Below are positions 53,709 to 64,000 of a stretch of 64,000 nt of DNA, piece after piece. The position numbers and the translations under genes are program-made. This stretch comes from Pratylenchus scribneri (lineage: Eukaryota > Nematoda > Chromadorea > Rhabditida > Pratylenchidae), in the NCBI GenBank assembly GCA_030063045.1, contig JAQSEB010000065.1, forward strand, positions 496,001 through 560,000, given 5' to 3'. Numbering within the stretch: the stretch's first letter is position 1; every line of letters starts with the position of its first letter. The notes under the pieces were generated by a model that made no database searches, was not told the DNA's origin, and saw nothing but the letters and a program-made list of their open reading frames with translations.

Positions 53709-56700
53709 ATGCTGTATCCGCCACAACCTTATTTGCAGCAACCGCCACAACAATTCGCTGCGGGCACAGCCAATAGTCCACCAAATTCATCATCGGCCAG
53801 TAGCACTTCATCGCCACCGAATCATCAACAAAATTGTGAGCATAATTTATAAATTAATTTTTAATAAATTGATCTTAAATTGGTCAAAAATAAATAAAGA
53901 AAATTATGGAAAAAATTGGTTCAAAAATTAATAAAATTTCCATAAAATATATTATTATTATAAAAAAATTAATATTCAAAAACAAAGTAAATTTTTTGTA
54001 ATTTTTAAAAGATTTCCTTAAGAAATTTGCACTCGGGGAATGCATAATAAAGAAATAATTTTGCGAACAAAATTTTAATTAATTTGCCAACTTCCTTCAA
54101 CCAAAATTGAATAATTTACATTAAAGGATAATTTTTCAAAAATATTTTTTTAAATATTATTTTTTTTTAAATTATTTCTTTTAAAATGAGGAAAATTTGA
54201 TGAAATTTCATAAAAAAAAATGTTTTTTTCCGAATATTTTTTAATATTAATTATTATAATCCTAAATTGAATTAAATACGTTTAAAAAAATTTTTTAATT
54301 TTATTTAATTTCTCACACAAAAACAGTGCTCTCATCCACATCAATGTCGCCTGCCACCATTTTGGCCAATATTGTGCCGCCTCCGGCCACCAATGCCAAT
54401 TCCACTGCATTGATCCCTCCTTCAATGGCAAATTCAGCCAATAACATTGATTTGGCCACACTTCTCCAACATCAACAAAAACTTCTCCTCCTTCAACAGG
54501 CACAACAAAATCAAAATTCAGGCGGATCCGTAATTCAACAACAAAAACAGTCGGAATCATCGGCTTTCATTGTCCCATCCCAAAATCAACAATTTTTGGG
54601 TCAATTTGGGGCAAATGGCCAGGGACAACAACTGAAAAATGGCAACGAAAATGGTGAAATTAGTGAGAAAAATGCAATGAGGCCGGCCAAAAGAGCAAAA
54701 ATGGAAGAAAATGAACAGAAAAATGATGGACGAAAAATGCCACGAATTGAGGAGGAAGGAATAGTCAAGAAGGAATCAGTGGAAGAGGAAGGAAATGGAG
54801 GAGGAATTTATGAGGAAGAAGAGGAAGGGGGAGATGAAGAAGAGGAGACAATTGGGATAAAAAAGGAAGAAGAGGATGAAGCGGATGCAACGGAAGAAGG
54901 TGAGGGGGAATTTTCGGGGAAATTGAATAAAAGGATCTGTGGTAAAAATTTATTAATTGTCACAAATTGGATTTAATCAGTGTTGTAAAAACATCCTCGT
55001 CTTTCGATTCGTCCTCGTCTTCGTCCTCGTCTCGTCGGACGAAAAGACGAGACGAGACTTTGAAATTTTTACAACACTGGATTTAATCGCAAAAAATATT
55101 ACAAAAGTATAAAAGGTGCTGTACAGTGTTTCCTCTAATATAATGGGCTTATTTTATAGAGGAAGAGGATTCGGGAATGTAAAATAAATTTCCAGCGGGA
55201 CCTAAAAAATTACAGCAAAATAACAAAGAAAAATAGCCCTTTATTACTGTACAAGGGACTATATTAAGAAGGGAGAATTTGTGAATGGAAAACAATTCTT
55301 CAGGGCCTAATCACACCAAAATTTAATCAAGGTTATGATTTAAAATGTGCTGTGGGATTAATTTTGGATTTTTTAATGGACAAATTTGGGGTATATTTGA
55401 GATTGTTTTATAGCTTATCATAAATGCCAACGACAAATTACCGGCATTGTCAACAAAAAAAAAATAAATCTTTAAAAATTTAAAAATAAATTATTCAAAA
55501 AAATTAACAAAAAATTTTATGCTTTCTTTTCAATTTAATAAAATAATGTAAGGGGACATTTTCAAATTTAACTACCATCAAATATTAATTAAATTCTACG
55601 CTTAGAATTAATCAAATTTTGGTATTATTCCTTAGAAATCCAATAAAATAATTTAAATAAATTTTATAAAATTCAAACAAAAAATAATTTAAATGTAAAA
55701 TATTTTTAGAGGATCGTCAGTCCAGTCGAACATGTTCCTCCTCATTGAATGGCGCTGATTCCAATGCGAATAATTTGCTCCTCCATAATGGCCAAAATCA
55801 TCAGGCGGCAGCCTATTTTTCCACGGCAAAACATTTGGCCAATGGCCATCAGCAAAATGGCACTGCAATGACGGCGACAGAAAATGGAGTCAATGAGGAT
55901 GATCACGTGAAGAGGCCAATGAAGTGAGTTTTTGAAAATTCTTGAATTGGATTTTTCAATCAATTTAAAATTATTTTTAATTAACAAAAAAAATATTATA
56001 TTAAATTGAATATTTTTTATGAATATTTTTTGGATTTTTAATTTTTCAAATTAATTTAAATTAATTTTTAATTAATAAAAAATATTATAAATGGGCTATA
56101 AATTAATTTTGAATATTGAATAATTAGCCCTCCAAAAAATTCTTACAACAAATTTTTGTTACAAAAATGTTTAACACAAAGTTGAAAAATTAAAAAAAAA
56201 ATTTCTATTGAATTTTTGAATTTTTATTACAAAAATTTTTTAATACAAAATTAAAAAATTTTAAAAATTTACATTAAATTTGTCCTCAAAAATTTTTTTC
56301 CCTCTATAAAAAAATTGAATTTACTCTTCAGAAAAATTTTTATATTTATTAAAAAATTGAATTTGACTTCAAAAATTTTTACAAAGTGTTGAAATCACCA
56401 TCATCTTGATAATAATTTAAAATTAATTTATTTTTTGTTTCAGTGCCTTTATGGTATGGTCCCGGGGCAAAAGGAAGCGAATTGCAACGGAAAATCCCAA
56501 AATGCACAATTCGGCCATTTCCAAACAGTTGGGCCAGGAATGGAAACTGTTGAATGAAACAGAGAAACGACCATTCATCGATGAGGCAAAACGACTCCGG
56601 CAATTGCATATGTGGGTTTCCACTTTCCATTATTGGAGTTTACTTTTAGGCTGTTGGATTTAGGCTTATATAAATTAGATGAATTATTTTTGGTTTAGAA

Positions 56701-59313
56701 AATTTACGATGAAATGAAATTTGCGAACCCGATTATTGCTCAATAAATTAATTTTATAAATAAATAAATTAAGCAGATTTATTAACATTTTATGTAGCTC
56801 TCAGATTTTGATTGGGAGGAATTGATTTAAAAAATATTAATGAATATGATGGAGAGAAAAAATTAACAAAAAGGCAGAAAAATAGGCCATATAAGTTATA
56901 AATAATTTGTTGTTGTAAAATTTACTGTGAATTGTAATTTTCACAATCGAATTTTGTGCATGGAATCAATTGAATATTACTTAATTAATTTTAACTAATT
57001 TGATATCATTAATTAATAAATTAATTGCGAGGAATTGATTTGAGAATGAATTAATTATAATTTGATGATATAAAAATGGCAAATGCCAAAATTGGATAGT
57101 TTTCGTTTTTTCACTAAAACTTTCTGGCCTCATTTATATTTTGACATTAGCTTAATCTTATGGTATAAATAAGTATTAAAATAGCTTGAAAGATTAATAA
57201 AAAAAATGGGCTTATCCACAAAATTTGGGTAACAAAATTTACAAATTCGGAAAATTCCAATTTGGTAATCCAATCAATATAAAAATAAAAATCATTTGAA
57301 AAATGTAAAATAATCGGATAATTTTATTTACATTTCCAGGGTCCAACATCCCAATTACAAGTATCGACCACGTAGAAAGCCGAAACATAGTGCCAGTGGC
57401 GGCCATCAATCACAAAATTCAACAATGAATTCCAATCAAATTGGCCAAAATAATGCCAAAATTGTTCATCACCATCATCAAAATTACCCGTCGGCTGCAT
57501 CCAACAATGCCAACAATTTCGGCCTCCAATTCAATGGAGGCGGCAAATTTTCGCCTCCATCTCCAATCAACCAAAATCACAATCATAACAATCTTAGCCT
57601 TGGGCACAACAATGGAGGAGGATTGTTGAAATTTGGAGCAAATCAAGGTGGGCAAATTTTTGTATAAATTGGAAATTTTTGGACTTTTTCATTTTTATAA
57701 AATAGTTTAATGAAATTTATTAAATTTTCAAATTGGTTTTTGCCTGTACTGGCCAACATTTTTGGGCTTTTATTTTTGAAAAATTTTTTAAAATTTTAAA
57801 TTTTATAATCAAAATTTTTTAAATTATTTTAGAGCCAAATTTAAAATTTTAAAATTTTAGAACCAATTTTTAATTTTTTACAACAAAATTTTTAAAATTT
57901 TTATTTTTTAATAAATTTTAAAATTTTTATTTTTTTTGTAAAATTTAGAACCAAATTTTCAATTTCCAATTTCTTTAACAGCCCAATTCCCGGCACAAAA
58001 TGCCACAACCGCTGCCCAAAATGCGATGTTGGCTGCATCAATGGCCTCCCATTTTTTGCCGGCTGTCAGTGCCGCCCCATTGTTGATGAGCACAATGCTT
58101 CAGCAATATCAACAGGTGATACAGGAAATAAAAAATTATTTATTTTATCTTTAAATTTTTAATAAATAAGTTAAATAAAACCAAAATTTTTGGTATATTC
58201 AGCTTCAGATTTTGTTATGAAAAGGAATACATAAATATAGTGGTTTTTGACCTACAGTATTTTCTCTATTAAAAGTCCCCTGGATGTTTCCTTTTATGAG
58301 CCCCGAGGCTTTTAATAGAGAAAATACGGTATGTAATATTTGATCTTTTTGACGTTACCGAAATCTAATCTGGCTAATTTTATTGAGATAAATATATTAT
58401 AAAGAGGCGTATTTAAGAGAAGAATCAGTAGACTAATAAATAAAAAATTGTATCTAATTTAATTATTTTTAAATAATTTTTTAAATAATTTTTAATTCCT
58501 TCATTCAGTTAATTCCTACATCCACTTTGGCCAATCTCCCATTTTGCTCCTCCATAGCCCCTCCGGCAACTTCCGCCTCTTCTTTGCCTTCGGCATTATT
58601 CACCCCATCTCAACTTGGCATTGGCACACCGCAAATTCCAAATAATCCATTGAGCAATTTTGGCGCACAAAATGATACGGTGAGAATTTTTATTGGGAAT
58701 TGAATGGACTTAAAATTAATTTTATAAAATTATTTTATTAATTAAAGAATAGGCAAAAAAAATGAAAATGGCGAAAGGATTTTATCGGTTATTTTATCGG
58801 TTTAATGATTTGTCCTAGACCTCCAAACCTTATTACCTAAGCGATTATCAAGAAGCGTCGATTGGTATATATTTATAAAGATTGGATCAAAATTAAGTGA
58901 ATTAAACCGTTTAAACTTTAAACCATCTTACGATTTTTTGGTTCAAAACTAATTTAAAATTGGTTAAACCTAAGCCAAATGCCAAATCATTATCAAACAA
59001 TGCTCTTGATGAGATCTATCGATTGGATATAGAGTTTGGTACTCTCGTATAAAACGTTGAACCGCTCTAAGCTTTCCGCAACTTTTAATATTTTTCGCCA
59101 TTTTCAATATTTTTCTTAATTAAAATTGTCTAATGTTTTAATTAAAGTATCAATTTTATTGAATAATTTCCATTTATTTTTCAGCAATTCCAACAACAGG
59201 TGCAAATGTTCGCCGCAGCTTTGCTTCTCAAACAGCAACAACAGAATTTGAATTTATTGTCAATGCCACCGCCTCCCATCCTTTCACCCTCCCCTTCAAC
59301 AAATGGACATTAA
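53709..59313 (+). CDS. SOX-family transcription factor, SoxB-like HMG box, 8 exons
   Basis: Exons 53709-53835, 54327-54941, 55710-55923, 56444-56611, 57340-57647, 57982-58115, 58509-58679 and 59185-59313 join with matching phases into 621 codons ending in TAA. Each intron is GT..AG, with acceptors such as TTTGTTTCAG, ACATTTCCAG and ATTTTTCAG. Residues 312-390 are a complete 79-residue SOX HMG box, starting [20 protein letters not shown] and ending [10 protein letters not shown]. It binds the DNA minor groove and bends it, and acts in the nucleus. The N-terminal part has a Gln-rich stretch (about 85-130), a basic cluster (161-182), a very acidic region (183-237) and two consensus SUMO sites (VKKE 189-192, IKKE 220-223). 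The tail is Asn/His/Gln-rich with Ala/Pro/Ser-rich segments, typical of activation domains. The box reads most like SoxB; orthology within Sox is not settled. The first ATG after the 53685 acceptor was chosen as start; the frame is open back to that acceptor, so an upstream coding exon is possible. Confidence 0.9.
54899..54941 (+). other. Alternative 5' splice sites of SOX exon 2
   Basis: Two donors fit: GAAG|GTGAGG after 54899 and TGTG|GTAAAA after 54941. They are 42 nt apart, both leave phase 1, and both make a Glu codon with the next exon (…AG at 55710). Use of the upstream one removes 14 residues, including the basic tail of the acidic region. By consensus the upstream site is the stronger. 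Confidence 0.6.
54978..55079. mobile_element. 102-bp hAT-type MITE in SOX intron 2
   Basis: The ends CAGTGTTGTAAAAA and TTTTTACAACACTG are perfect inverted repeats, and the perfect 8-bp duplication GATTTAAT flanks them (54970-54977 and 55080-55087). The CAGTG termini and 8-bp target are hallmarks of hAT transposons. The interior is CpG-rich, with CTCGTC repeats facing GACGAG repeats, so the whole element folds back. It carries no coding sequence. Confidence 0.93.
55922..57387 (+). other. HMG box interrupted by two introns
   Basis: The DNA-binding domain is spread over exons 3, 4 and 5. One intron splits the Asn codon of KRPMN, and the other splits the Met codon of LRQLHM. Both are phase 2, so exon 4 (168 nt) is a phase-symmetric cassette. 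Skipping exon 4 would keep the frame but delete residues between KRPMN and [10 protein letters not shown], destroying DNA binding. The residue after LHM is Val where SoxB proteins usually have Lys. Confidence 0.8.
58253..58331. mobile_element. 79-bp foldback MITE in SOX intron 6
   Basis: TACAGTATTTTCTCTATTAA then AAGTCCCC faces GAGGCTTTTAATAGAGAAAA then TACGGTA, near-perfect inverted arms of about 27 bp around a 25-bp loop, bounded by TA. The TA boundary suggests a Tc1/mariner-mobilised element. A decayed relative lies at 18372-18502. Related 'TTTCCTCTAATA' sequence near 55130 is too weak to call. Confidence 0.7.
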
Positions 59314-59356
59314 TAAAATTGGAATTAAATTATGTCAAAAACATTTTCACATTTTT

Positions 59357-59362
59357 AATAAA
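59357..59362 (+). terminator. SOX polyadenylation signal
   Basis: AATAAA lies 44 nt after the stop codon, followed by T-rich sequence. A second AATAAA overlaps the stop codon itself (59312-59317). Confidence 0.6.
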
Positions 59363-59484
59363 ATATTTTTCTTTCGCCTGTGGATTCGGTGAACCCCCAA
59401 ATTTTGTGTAATCGATTTTTGAAAAAAAATTGAATTTCATTGTTTAAACCATGAGAAAATATTAAATTACCCAAAAAAATAATT

Positions 59485-59687
59485 AATTTACCCAAATTCT
59501 TTTCGTATTGAAAAATATTTTGAGGCCATATAACTTGGCCATAATTAGGTATTAGGGCTCAGGGTTGGGTTCAGGGTATGTTGGGATTAGAGGCTAGGGG
59601 TTAGGGATTCCTAAAGAAGTTTGATTTGGCCAAGTTATATGGCCCCAAAAATATAATATTTTCGACACGAAAAAATTTAGCTAAATT
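59485..59687. mobile_element. MITE with CCCTAA/TTAGGG-like interior (copy 2)
   Basis: Arms beginning AATTTACCCAAATTCTTTTC and ending GAAAAAATTTAGCTAAATT flank GAGGCCATATAACTTGGCC and its inverted partner GGCCAAGTTATATGGCC. The interior reads TTAGGGCTCAGGGTTGGGTT and TAGGGGTTAGGGATT. Arms and cargo match the element at 5778-5988, in the opposite cargo orientation. Confidence 0.8.
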
Positions 59688-59699
59688 AATTCTTTTTTT

Positions 59700-60488
59700 G
59701 GGCAAATTAATAGACTCCCTTTAATCATTATTATCATTCAAATAAAAACATTATTCTCTTTTTATTTTTATTTGTTGATCTCCCCCCATTCAATTTGCAT
59801 GTTTATGTATTTGCCAATTTTGTTTCGCATTTTTTAAAATTACATTAATTTTCCGCATTCACTCCACAATTTTCCTTAAAAAGTTGCATCGAATTTGTGT
59901 AACTAATTCCATTATTACTTACTGTTTTTTTATTTAATCAATTTTTGGAATTATTATTTTATTATCATTTGGAAAAATAAAGGAATAAAATTAAATTATT
60001 CATAAATTTATTTTTTTATAAAAAAAGCATTGATGTTGCTGGCGGGCAATTTGAAGTAAAATAATTCTTATGGAAAGTCTCTCTGGATCTGGGATAGCAA
60101 AAAATGTTGGCCAATATGCCTTATGTTATGAAATTATGATTTAATAAAACAATTCTAACCTACAAAATGAACCGAAAATATACAATTTTGTAATTGTAAT
60201 CTTTTTGATAATCTTAAAATTTTTAATATCGTGTACGTTGGCTTGGATAAAAGAAAAAAAGGAATTGGTTTAATAAACCGGAGAAGAGTATGATAATTGC
60301 TAAATCCCTATCCTAAATGGACACAAAATAAACAAACTTTCCGAAATGAAACACTGAAACACACACAATAAAACTTCCCTGAATTATTTGCCTGTAGCAA
60401 TATTTTTGGAGAATTTTCTCAAATTATTAAATAAATATTCCTCGAGGCTAATTTTGGGCTCGGGAAGTTATTCCATTATTCAACAGAG
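59700..60488. other. AT-rich noncoding DNA
   Basis: No gene is recognised downstream of the SOX gene. Confidence 0.4.
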
Positions 60489-60494
60489 TAAAGT

Positions 60495-61347
60495 CACCCC
60501 GGCCACACTCCCTGTACGCACGCCTCAAAAATACAGTTGTGTCTAGCATTCATAAAGTCTTTTCTTTTTTTGTTACATTCTCTCGCTTGCACTACGCCAA
60601 AATAATAATATTTTCATACCAAAATTACGCATTAGCGAATAGGTTTGCAAATGTTATTCTATCTCAGCTCCCAAACTTAAGTTTTTAAATTCCAACTCCA
60701 ATTTTATTCAGAATTAAATGGGCTACAAGATAGGCTAGGAATAAATATTAATCAATCGTCATTTTTAAGCACTTTATCGTTGTTGAAAATTTTTATAATT
60801 CTTTGGACAACTTTCAGATTAAAAAGCATATTCGAAAATAGGCCCATTCGATTCAGCATAATCGATTTACTTTGTAAGATTTCATTTGTAGCCAATTTCA
60901 TTCCACATAAACCACCAATTTTTTAGTCGTTTAAAATTTCGGTTTTCCATATATTCAAATGGCCATAACTATAGTTCAAAAGTTTCAAAACCATCCAAGA
61001 TTGAAATTTTATATACTAAATCGACCATTGCGCATCGAATGAGTTCTAGATCAATGCAATAAAAAGAAAAAAAAATTTTCAGAAAAAAGCAAAGGGTCCC
61101 CCCTATGGGTTCGACAAAAAAATGAAATATTTGCAAAAGTGATAAAAATGCTTTTAACATAATAATGATATTTTATACTATTTATTAGATCAATAATAAG
61201 TTGATTTTTTATTTGAAAAACAATTAGAATGCGAAATATACGTAAAAAACACAAGTGAATAGTCCTTTTTATGAGTAATATTTAAATTTCGCCACGCTTG
61301 GCTTTTTATATTTTTGACGCGTGCGTACAGGGAGTGTGGCCGGGGTG
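60495..61347. mobile_element. 853-bp non-autonomous DNA transposon, 6-bp target duplication
   Basis: The left end CACCCCGGCCACACTCCCTG+TACGCACGCCTCAAAAATA is the near-perfect inverse of the right end (one mismatch in the first 35 nt). TAAAGT flanks both sides (60489-60494 and 61348-61353). The interior has only short minus-strand frames (60969-61160 and 61051-61254) with no transposase features. The superfamily is not assigned: termini beginning CAC occur in CACTA/Chapaev-like groups, but their target duplications are usually shorter. Confidence 0.88.
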
Positions 61348-61384
61348 TAAAGTTCTCATTCTTATTCTTCCTTTCGCTAATTAA

Positions 61385-64000
61385 AACTTTCCGGAAAGAA
61401 ACACAAAAATCAGAATTAAAACTTTCCGGAAAAAAACACAAAAATCAGAATTAAAACTTTCCGGAAAGAAACACAAAAATCAGAATCAAAATTTTCGGAA
61501 AGAAACACAAAAATCAGAATTAAAACTTTCCGGAAAGAAACACATAAAATCAGAATTAAAACTTTCCGGAAAGAAACACAAAAAATCAGAATTAAAACTT
61601 TCCAGAAAGAAACACATAAAATCAGAATTAAAACTTTTCGGAAAGAAACACATAAAATCAGAATTAAAACTTTCCAGAAAGAAACACAAAAATCAGAATT
61701 AAAACTTTCCGGAAAGAAACACAAAAATCAGAATTAAAACTTTCCGGAAAGAAACACAAAAATCAGAATTAAAACTTTCCGGAAAGAAACACATAAAATC
61801 AGAATTAAAACTTTCCGGAAAGAAACACAAAAATCAGAATTAAAACTTTCCGGAAAGAAACACATAAAATCAGAATTAAAACTTTCCGGAAAGAAACACA
61901 AAAAATCAGAATTAAAACTTTCCGGAAAGAAACACAAAAATCAGAATTAAAACTTTCCGGAAAGAAACACATAAAATCAGAATTAAAACTTTCCGGAAAG
62001 AAACACAAAAAATCAGAATTAAAACTTTCCAGAAAGAAACACAAAAATCAGAATTAAAACTTTCCGGAAAGAAACACATAAAATCAGAATTAAAACTTTC
62101 CGGAAAGAAACACAAAAATCAGAATTAAAACTTTCCGGAAAGAAACAAAAAAAAAATCAGAATTAAAACTTTCCGGAAAGAAACACAAAAATCAGAATTA
62201 AACTTTCCCTAATGAAACACAAAAATCAGAATTAAAACTTTCCGGAAAGAAACACAAAAATCAGAATTAAAACTTTCCGGAAAGAAACACATAAAATCAG
62301 AATTAAAACTTTCCGGAAAGAAACACAAAAATCAGAATTAAAACTTTCCGGGAAGAAACACAAAAATCAGAATTAAAACTTTCCGGAAAGAAACACAAAA
62401 AATCAGAATTAAAACTTTCCAGAAAGAAACACATAAAATCAGAATTAAAACTTTTCGGAAAGAAACACATAAAATCAGAATTATTTCCGGAAAGAAGCAC
62501 AAAAAATCAGAATTAAAACTTTCCGGAAAGAAACACAAAAATCAGAATTAAAACTTTCCCTAATGAAACACAAAAATCAGAATTAAAACTTTCCGGAAAG
62601 AAACACAAAAATCAGAATTAAAACTTTCCGGAAAGAAACACAAAAATCAGAATTAAACTTTCCCTAATGAAACACAAAAATCAGAATTAAAACTTTCCGG
62701 AAAGAAACACAAAAATCAGAATTAAAACTTTCCGGAAAGAAACACAAAAATCAGAATTAAAACTTTCCGGAAAGAAACACAAAAATCAGAATTAAAACTT
62801 TCCGGAAAGAAACACAAAAATCAGAATTAAAACTTTCCGGAAAGAAACACAAAAATCAGAATTAAACTTTCCCTAATGAAACACAAAAATCAGAATTAAA
62901 ACTTTCCGGAAAGAAACACAAAAATCAGAATTAAAACTTTCCGGAAAGAAACACATAAAATCAGAATTAAAACTTTCCGGAAAGAAACACAAAAATCAGA
63001 ATTAAAACTTTCCGGAAAGAAACACAAAAATCAGAATTAAAACTTTCCGGAAAGAAACACAAAAAATCAGAATTAAAACTTTCCAGAAAGAAACACATAA
63101 AATCAGAATTAAAACTTTTCGGAAAGAAACACATAAAATCAGAATTATTTCCGGAAAGAAGCACAAAAAATCAGAATTAAAACTTTCCGGAAAGAAACAC
63201 AAAAATCAGAATTAAAACTTTCCGGAAAGAAACAAAAAAAAATCAGAATTAAAACTTTCCGGAAAGAAACACAAAAATCAGAATTAAAACTTTCCGGAAA
63301 GAAACACAAAAATCAGAATTAAAACTTTCCGGAAAGAAACACAAAAAATCAGAATTAAAACTTTCCAGAAAGAAACACATAAAATCAGAATTAAAACTTT
63401 CCAGAAAGAAACACATAAAATCAGAATTAAAACTTTTCGGAAAGAAACACATAAAATCAGAATTATTTCCGGAAAGAAGCACAAAAAATCAGAATTAAAA
63501 CTTTCCGGAAAGAAACACAAAAATCAGAATTAAAACTTTCCCTAATGAAACACAAAAATCAGAATTAAAACTTTCCGGAAAGAAACACAAAAATCAGAAT
63601 TAAAACTTTCCGGAAAGAAACACAAAAATCAGAATTAAACTTTCCCTAATGAAACACAAAAATCAGAATTAAAACTTTCCGGAAAGAAACACAAAAATCA
63701 GAATTAAAACTTTCCGGAAAGAAACACAAAAATCAGAATTAAAACTTTCCGGAAAGAAACACAAAAATCAGAATTAAAACTTTCCAGAAAGAAACACAAA
63801 AATCAGAATTAAAACTTTCCGGAAAGAAACACAAAAATCAGAATTAAAACTTTCCGGAAAGAAACACAAAAATCAGAATTAAACTTTCCCTAATGAAACA
63901 CAAAAATCAGAATTAAAACTTTCCGGAAAGAAACACAAAAATCAGAATTAAAACTTTCCGGAAAGAAACACATAAAATCAGAATTAAAACTTTCCGGAAA
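61385..64000 (+). repeat. Minisatellite D, 35/36-bp unit, runs off the window
   Basis: About 74 units of AATTAAAACTTTCCGGAAAG+AAACACAAAAATCAG. Variants form recurrent blocks: CACATAAAATCAG (36 bp), CTTTCCAGAAAG, CTTTCCCTAATGAAACAC, and a shortened ATTATTTCCGGAAAGAAGCAC. The last occurs near 62480, 63145 and 63463 with the same neighbours each time, showing higher-order duplication of multi-unit blocks. The minus-strand frames through it are artefacts. Confidence 0.96.

Noticed and set aside
54282..54560. Minus-strand frame opposite SOX exon 2
   Set aside because: It is the shadow of a coding exon whose plus-strand reading fits the splice phases.
61416..63520. Many minus-strand frames with repeated Phe/Ser/Asp peptides
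   Set aside because: They run through minisatellite D and change frame with each unit-length variant. No flanking exon or start context exists.
1..64000. tRNA genes
   Set aside because: I looked for GGTTCGA-type T-arms paired with an A-box and found none convincing by eye. A covariance-model scan would decide.

Overview
The window is very AT-rich eukaryotic DNA, roughly 70-75 % A+T by eye. It has long homopolymers, minisatellites, many small inverted-repeat transposons, and introns of 0.33-0.77 kb ending in TTTTCAG/TTTCCAG. An invertebrate, most likely a nematode, fits the intron style and the SOX protein, but no species can be named from this sequence. About 52 kb of the 64 kb shows no gene that I can defend.

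Layout. From 1 to 26 kb the DNA is noncoding. It holds a 25-bp minisatellite (3.9-4.2 kb) and a second array of the same family (21.8-22.2 kb), several TIR elements whose interiors are degenerate CCCTAA/TTAGGG-like runs, and many local two- or three-fold duplications of 130-450 bp. At 26.0-27.7 kb lies a scrambled mosaic of fragments of bacterial/organelle-type 16S and 23S rRNA genes, several present two to four times. From 27.7 to 47.9 kb the DNA is again gene-poor: a pyrimidine-rich block at 34.0-34.2 kb, an exact 83-bp tandem duplication, a 24-bp minisatellite at 42 kb, and more local duplications. At 47.9-50.1 kb sits a compact 2.2-kb LTR retroelement on the minus strand, with apparently identical 275-bp LTRs and a single 439-codon coiled-coil gag-like frame.

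The one confident host gene is a plus-strand SOX transcription factor (SoxB-like HMG box). It is assembled here from eight exons, 53709-59313, with all splice phases consistent and 621 codons. Its introns contain a 102-bp hAT-type MITE with a perfect 8-bp target duplication and a short foldback element. Downstream lie a further CCCTAA-type MITE, an 853-bp TIR element with a 6-bp target duplication, and a 2.6-kb 35-bp minisatellite that runs off the end of the window. That minisatellite is related to the 42-kb array on the opposite strand.

The SOX gene (DNA binding, regulation) has no visible functional partner here. The rest of the window is intergenic and mobile-element landscape. The most unusual object is the rRNA mosaic. 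It looks like ancient insertion of bacterial-type rDNA, with small-subunit features that lean towards Bacteroidota, followed by rearrangement and local duplication.
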